DNA from: Anodontia alba
Taxonomy: Eukaryota > Mollusca > Bivalvia > Lucinida > Lucinidae
Assembly (NCBI GenBank): GCA_964016985.1
Contig: OZ024828.1
Span: 28,030,581-28,094,580, forward strand
DNA length: 64,000 bases
Direction of reading: 5' to 3'
Of this stretch, positions 11,885 through 64,000 are shown piece after piece; the first letter of the stretch is position 1; each line of letters begins with the position of its first letter. The notes under the pieces were generated by a model. It searched no databases. It was not told where the DNA came from and worked only from the letters and a program-made list of their open reading frames with translations. The position numbers and the translations under genes are program-made.

Positions 11885-12056
11885 AAGCGCTTTTTTCAAA
11901 AAAAAAAAAAAAAAAAAATGATATTTTTTTTATTTCTCAAAAAAAACAAGCGTCTCTTAAAGACACTTCTAATAATTGCCCACAAAACATGTTTTCATGA
12001 AGAAATAAGACAAAACATTTACATTATACCCCTTTTATCTGGTGAGCTATGCAAAA
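11885..12056. mobile_element. Family B MITE, degraded
   Basis: The left arm is an A-run and TTTTATTTCTC; the right arm is AAACATGTTTTCATGAAGAA then CCCCTTTTATCTGG. Confidence 0.5.
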
Positions 12057-12118
12057 TAATCCCTTATCAGGACCCCTGGACATTCTCTTCACTTCCTAAA
12101 ATGTACAAATACACTTAC

Positions 12119-60752
<48,634 letters not shown>

Positions 60753-60811
60753 TCTTTCGAGTGGCTGAAATGAAAATATGAATTTATGGTCAGAACATTT
60801 TTATTACTTTG

Positions 60812-61105
60812 ATTGTTTTGTTGTGGTTTTACGGCCCATTCAACCCAGTGGGGTCATGCCAAGCCCAGTTAGTTTTCCTAACCACACTTTTACTGGGCAA
60901 ACTTAGTCCTCTAAGCAGTTAACCAGTATGAAGACATATTTTTTCACAAGAAACTGAAAACTGCCCTTCTTGAATCAGTGGAAGGGAGAGAATAACCTTA
61001 GAAAATATTTCATGATCAATCTCCAAGAAAGACTGTTGCGGGATCGAACCCACAACCTCCTGATCACCAGTCAGATGCGCAGCCAACTAAGCCACCTGGG
61101 CCGGC
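60812..61105 (-). mobile_element. SINE1, near full length
   Basis: TTTGTTGTGGTTTTACGGCC tail on +, GTGGAAGGGAGAGAATAACC body, head ending AAGCCACCTGGGCCGGC. Confidence 0.82.
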
Positions 61106-61500
61106 AGTGATGATGATGATGATTTGGTGATTCACATCCCTTTCAACATTATTTAACGCTTAGCACTCTGGGTAAAATTTTCAGCAGACGACATTTTGAA
61201 ATATTTTTCTTATTTTTCCCAGAAAACAGGATTTGACATTTCATGCAATTTGTCTCCTCAGGAGACAATTTGCTTGAAATGTCAAATCCTGTTTTCTGGG
61301 AAAAATAAGAAAAATATCATCAGTTTGCCGTCTGCTGAAAATGCCCAGAGAGTGGTAAAGGTTAAGTCATATCAAGACCACATAAATGTGATAATGAAAG
61401 GCTCAGTGACAGTCATAAAAAGAATTCTGCTGCCACTGGGATTTGAACCTAGGACCTCATGATCTGAAGTCTAAAGTGTTAACCACTAGGCCACCCCTAC
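61106..61500 (-). mobile_element. SINE3 split by a family A MITE
   Basis: SINE3 tail GATGATGATTTGGTGATTCA to AACATTATTTAA, then the MITE, then GTCATATCAAGACCACATAA to the tRNA-like head (GGATTTGAACCTAGGACCTC, TTAACCACTAGGCCACCCC). Confidence 0.85.
61157..61361. mobile_element. Family A MITE with exact TTAA target duplication (205 bp)
   Basis: TTAA at 61153-61156 and 61362-61365. Ends CGCTTAGCACTCTGGGTAAA and CCTTTACCACTCTCTGGGCA (right end reverse-complemented), with subterminal CAGCAGACG in both arms. Inner arms TTTTCCCAGAAAACAGGATT and TTGACATTTCATGCAA meet at GTCTCCTCAGGAGAC. Confidence 0.92.
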
Positions 61501-62865
61501 ACTTCTTCTTTTTCTCTCAGGTCTGGTTTCTAAAGGATAAGTGATATAATCGGGGTTACCAGTTACCTCAACTAGAGATCTGAGTTATTCAATTACCGTA
61601 TTCAACCTAATTACTGCACCTATCCATATAAGCGCACAGTCAAGCAATTTTTTTTTCAAAGTCTTCAGATTACAACAGTAGTACTTTTTGTCGGCAGGCC
61701 CCCTAGCAGTCTCTCTAAAAATAAAGGCTTTTTATAAAGGCTATTTTTGGCCAAATAAAGGTTTTTCAGGATAAAATTTGTACAAAATAAAGAGCATTTA
61801 ATGGTTAAATCCAAGGCAAAAGAACTCCGCGTCATCGTCTCTCAAGTAAAGTAGGGAGAAGAATTGCAGAGAAAATCAGATATTTTTATCTTTAAATGGT
61901 AATGACAATATGTACTTGCATTTCTGTTTAGAAACATATGAATCTAAGAAACAGAACTATAATTTACCAAATGCTACATATTTACTCCATTCTTCTCTTG
62001 CATTTACAAATTGCCAAATATACAGGTTTTCTCATCAAAATAAAGGTTTTTATAGGTTTTTCAGCCAAATTAAAGGTTTTAAAGGATTTCAACAAAATTA
62101 AAGGTTTTTAAAGGTTTTAAAAGTTCCCCTAGGGGTCCTGCTTTTTTATAAAGGCAATGCAATTCAAATGAGTACCTACAACATATGCTTTTATACAGAA
62201 AAAATAGAAAAAAAAAAAAAAAAAAAAAAACTGCAAAAACATGATCAAATAAGTCCTTTGCTGATCCTTTTTAGTAGTTAGGTAATTTAGTCGAATATGG
62301 TATTAAATAAAATCTTCTTTCTGATAGAAATTAATGCTGTTTTCAAGCAAAATCCATAAATACCTAGAAGAAACACTGTTGCATATTAGATTTCTTTAGG
62401 TTTTGCATATTTCATTCAGGCTTTATGAAGTCATAATTCCTTTTTAAATATTCTAAATGGATGCACCCATAAAGGCAGATCTGATGTCTTCAAACCTTGA
62501 TTACTTACTTATTTTTCATCCGATTTTGATAAAATTTGCATCAAAATGCATGGTTTGTCAATGAGTGCCCACAAAATGTTTTTGTAGAAAAATAAAACAC
62601 ACTTCAATACCTTTTGGTCAGAAAAAAAGCTCCTTGTCTAGAATTATGAAGTATTATCACCTGACCTTGACTTGTAACCTAAGGTAACTCTCCCTTACCC
62701 TGAAATTACCATGACCTGACTGACAGCTCCAAAATATTTACACTGACAAGGACAGGCAGACTGATATTGGACAGATAACCCAATTCTGTTCACCTCAAGG
62801 TCTGATTGCAATGCAATATTGCAAAATATGATGCAATATTATATAGCCATGAGATAAGTTATACT
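61501..62865. other. Upstream intron, non-coding
   Basis: It holds TAAAGGTTTTT-type low-complexity repeats at 61730-62140, an A-run at 62210-62230, and a degraded hairpin near 62545-62600. No exon recognised. Confidence 0.45.
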
Positions 62866-62867
62866 AT

Positions 62868-63068
62868 AGCTCTAGATAAGGTGTTGTTGTTTTTTTTTCT
62901 CAATCAATAAGACTGATATTTTTCTTAATTTCTCCACGAAAACATATATTGTGGGTACTCATTAGAAGCACCTTGCCTAGGAAATTCTAATGAGTACCCA
63001 CAACATATGTTTTCATCAAAAAATAAGAAAACATATTATGTGGATACCCCCTCTTATCTGTAGCTATG
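62868..63068. mobile_element. Family B hairpin MITE
   Basis: ATAGCTCTAGATAAGGTG left, CCCCTCTTATCTGTAGCTAT right; arms GGGTACTCATTAGAAGCACC and complement. Confidence 0.8.
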
Positions 63069-63329
63069 AATACTAAGGATAAACAGCTGTAAAACATCTG
63101 AGGGATCAGGGTAAACAGCACATCATACAAAAACTTTTGGTGCAAAAACAGCAAAAATAATACTAAGTGAGGGCTTAGTAAGGAAGAGTATTTGGTACTA
63201 TTTTTGAGATAATAATCTCCAGTTCTTATGTTGTAGACTCACTGAGATGCTTGTTATGGGTAACCACAACATATTTAATTTGAATTCTATATAGACAAAA
63301 TTCACATGAAATGTCAATCCCTCTAATTC

Positions 63330-63870
63330 TTGGAAAAATAAGTTTTGAAATGTTGTCTGCTAATATTTATTAGCATTTTATCATGTTTATTGGTTTATTT
63401 ACAGGTCAATATTAGGGCAATATGCAAATATATGACCTATATATTTTCCTTCAATAACCCCAATACAGTTATTACAGCACTAATGACAGCTGCAGCAGAC
63501 AACAGTTTTATTTATTCTGTTATTATGTTATTATATTATTAATATTTTTTTCATATTTTTCAGACATAATCAGGCATCATATTTCATGTGGATTGTCTGC
63601 CTTGCAGATGATTTACACAAAATGTCAAGTCTATTTTTTTCTTAAAAAAAAAAAACAACAACAAAAAACAACTTTTAACCTATAAAGTGCTAAGAAAAAT
63701 TGTAGCAGACAGTATATTAATTTTTTAAAATTATTCTTCTGGGAAAATAAGACTTGGCATTACATGTGAATCATCTGGCAATTCACATGAAATGTCGAGT
63801 CTTATTTTGTCTGAAACACACTCACACACATGTTGTCTGCTGCAGTTGTGTTTAGTACATTAATGTTAAG
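63330..63870. repeat. TTAA-type hairpin remnants (two)
   Basis: CATATTTCATGTGGATTGTC with GATGATTTACACAAAATGTC (63575-63640), and ATTACATGTGAATCATCTGG with its complement (63750-63805), each with GCAGACA motifs outside; related to 43975-44228. Confidence 0.6.
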
Positions 63871-63995
63871 TCAACACAAAGAAATAACATTGCTAAAAAC
63901 CTTTAAATCACAGCTTTGTACTTGTAAGAATTATTTGCAAAAACATAAACCAATAGAGCTCCAGATGAAATATACATGTGTAATAAAGAGTTTAC

Positions 63996-64000
63996 CTGTG
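63996..64000 (-). promoter_or_regulatory. Possible splice donor of an upstream 5' UTR exon
   Basis: On the minus strand the window edge reads CACAG|GTAAAC, a good donor context. Exon 1 needs an upstream partner, so this could be it, but a lone donor match is weak evidence. Confidence 0.2.

Noticed and set aside
12000..12118. Terminal ALDH1L exon just left of exon 21
   Set aside because: Translation shows only intron sequence and a degraded MITE; no GEAALNEYL-like end in any frame.

Overview
This 64 kb window is animal nuclear DNA: AT-rich, dense in interspersed repeats, with one multi-exon gene whose GT-AG introns occupy nearly all the sequence. Repeat content points to a bivalve mollusc. 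The signs are tRNA-derived SINEs, very many hairpin-shaped miniature inverted-repeat elements (MITEs), and a dispersed repeat ending in a GCTCAGGTGAGCTA terminus. The bivalve assignment is inference.

The gene is on the minus strand and encodes 10-formyltetrahydrofolate dehydrogenase (ALDH1L1/ALDH1L2 family). I placed 21 exons between 60764 and 12119 by translating and joining them. All junctions keep frame, giving 881 codons plus one base. Only the final exon (about 18 residues) was not found; it probably lies left of base 1. The protein has the usual three parts: an N-terminal formyl-transferase/hydrolase domain (exons 1-6), a phosphopantetheine carrier domain (exons 8-9) and a C-terminal aldehyde dehydrogenase domain (exons 10-21). 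The key catalytic residues are present (His106, Asp142, Glu670, Cys704, carrier Ser352). The start codon lies 12 bases inside an exon that begins with a splice acceptor, so at least one more exon lies upstream.

Layout: 1-12118 is last-intron or downstream sequence with MITEs, a 1.8 kb internally repeated element and two TA-flanked DNA-transposon derivatives. 12-25 kb holds exons 21-15, several SINEs and a 77-bp tandem array that copies the 3' end and splice donor of exon 15. 25.7-31.6 kb (intron 13) holds three tandem arrays (145-bp, 59-bp and 49-bp units). 31.6-45 kb holds exons 13-6 and a nested transposon block that includes a pogo/Tigger-type element with a short CENP-B-like transposase N-terminus. 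45-57.4 kb holds exons 5-2. 57.4-60.6 kb holds a broken LINE inserted into a hairpin MITE. 60.6-64 kb holds exon 1 and upstream intron sequence.

I found no prokaryotic-type system, CRISPR array, rRNA gene or authentic tRNA gene. The most notable structures are the splice-donor array, a core palindrome shared by several otherwise different MITE families, and nested insertions that give exact element boundaries and target duplications.
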